Source of the DNA: Xylocopa sonorina
Taxonomy: Eukaryota > Arthropoda > Insecta > Hymenoptera > Apidae
DNA length: 64,000 nucleotides
Reading direction: 5' to 3'
Assembly: GCF_050948175.1 (NCBI RefSeq)
Contig: NC_135198.1
Span: 3,175,001-3,239,000 of the forward strand
The notes beneath the pieces were generated by a model that saw only the letters and a list, made by a program, of their open reading frames with translations, did not search any database and had not been told where the DNA came from. The position numbers were made by a program, and so were the translations under genes. The first letter of the stretch is position 1. Each line of letters opens with the position of its first letter. Positions 63,920-64,000 of this stretch are shown here, one piece after another.

Positions 63920-64000
63920 ATCGCTGATCGACAGTTTTCCCTCGCTAAAGTCGAAGAATCCTGGGGGAGGGGGGTATTGTGAACTGCGTCTGGCCGCGAA
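63920..64000 (-). other. Serpin 5' untranslated region, possibly with a UTR splice acceptor
   Basis: Upstream of the start codon the minus strand shows a C-rich pyrimidine tract ending in CAG (reading TACCCCCCTCCCCCAG|GATTC). This could be an acceptor, which would put an untranslated first exon and the promoter beyond the window edge. No TATA box is visible in this short stretch. No in-frame ATG was seen immediately upstream of the chosen start. Confidence 0.4.

Overview
This is animal nuclear DNA, most likely from an insect and probably a hymenopteran (bee, ant or wasp). The reasons are one intron-split gene with canonical GT-AG introns (one only 71 bp), an arthropod-type secreted serpin, and a very CpG-rich, repeat-poor background with many A/T-rich runs. 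There is no sign of operons, rRNA, CRISPR arrays or bacterial-style coding density. The order is an inference; the sequence alone does not name a species.

The only protein gene I can support lies at the right-hand end on the minus strand (58731-63919). It is a secreted serine-protease inhibitor (serpin) of 445 residues. I reconstructed four coding exons whose phases agree at every junction: 63919-63905, 60642-60292, 59773-59398 and 59326-58731. The first coding exon holds only five codons and supplies the start of the signal peptide across a 3.26-kb intron. The protein has the serpin shutter region, the strand-3A box, the reactive-centre-loop hinge and the C-terminal serpin signature. An arginine-serine pair in the loop suggests an inhibitor of trypsin-like or clip-domain proteases, the kind that tune haemolymph melanization and Toll cascades. 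It resembles the Spn88Ea/serpin-6-type group, but that placement comes from memory and no search was run.

From 1 to about 57.5 kb I find no convincing gene. Open frames there are short, overlap on both strands and are rich in Arg/Ser, as expected from CpG-rich random sequence. This stretch could be intergenic, or it could be a very large intron of a gene whose exons lie outside. It does contain repeat structure: a four-copy 162-bp tandem array (4231-4832), a 369-bp terminal-inverted-repeat element flanked by TA (10308-10676), a probable second small element (48134-48316), a dispersed repeat with two copies near 3.2-3.4 kb and one near 38.3 kb, several polypurine/polypyrimidine and homopolymer tracts, and a few hairpins. 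From about 57.5 kb to the end the sequence is visibly more A+T-rich and CpG-poor, and this shift coincides with the serpin locus.

I did not find a clearly new multi-gene system. The items most worth checking are the in-frame 54-codon periodicity of the tandem array, the two inverted-repeat elements, and two hairpins that each sit just upstream of a small ATG frame ending at a donor-like site.
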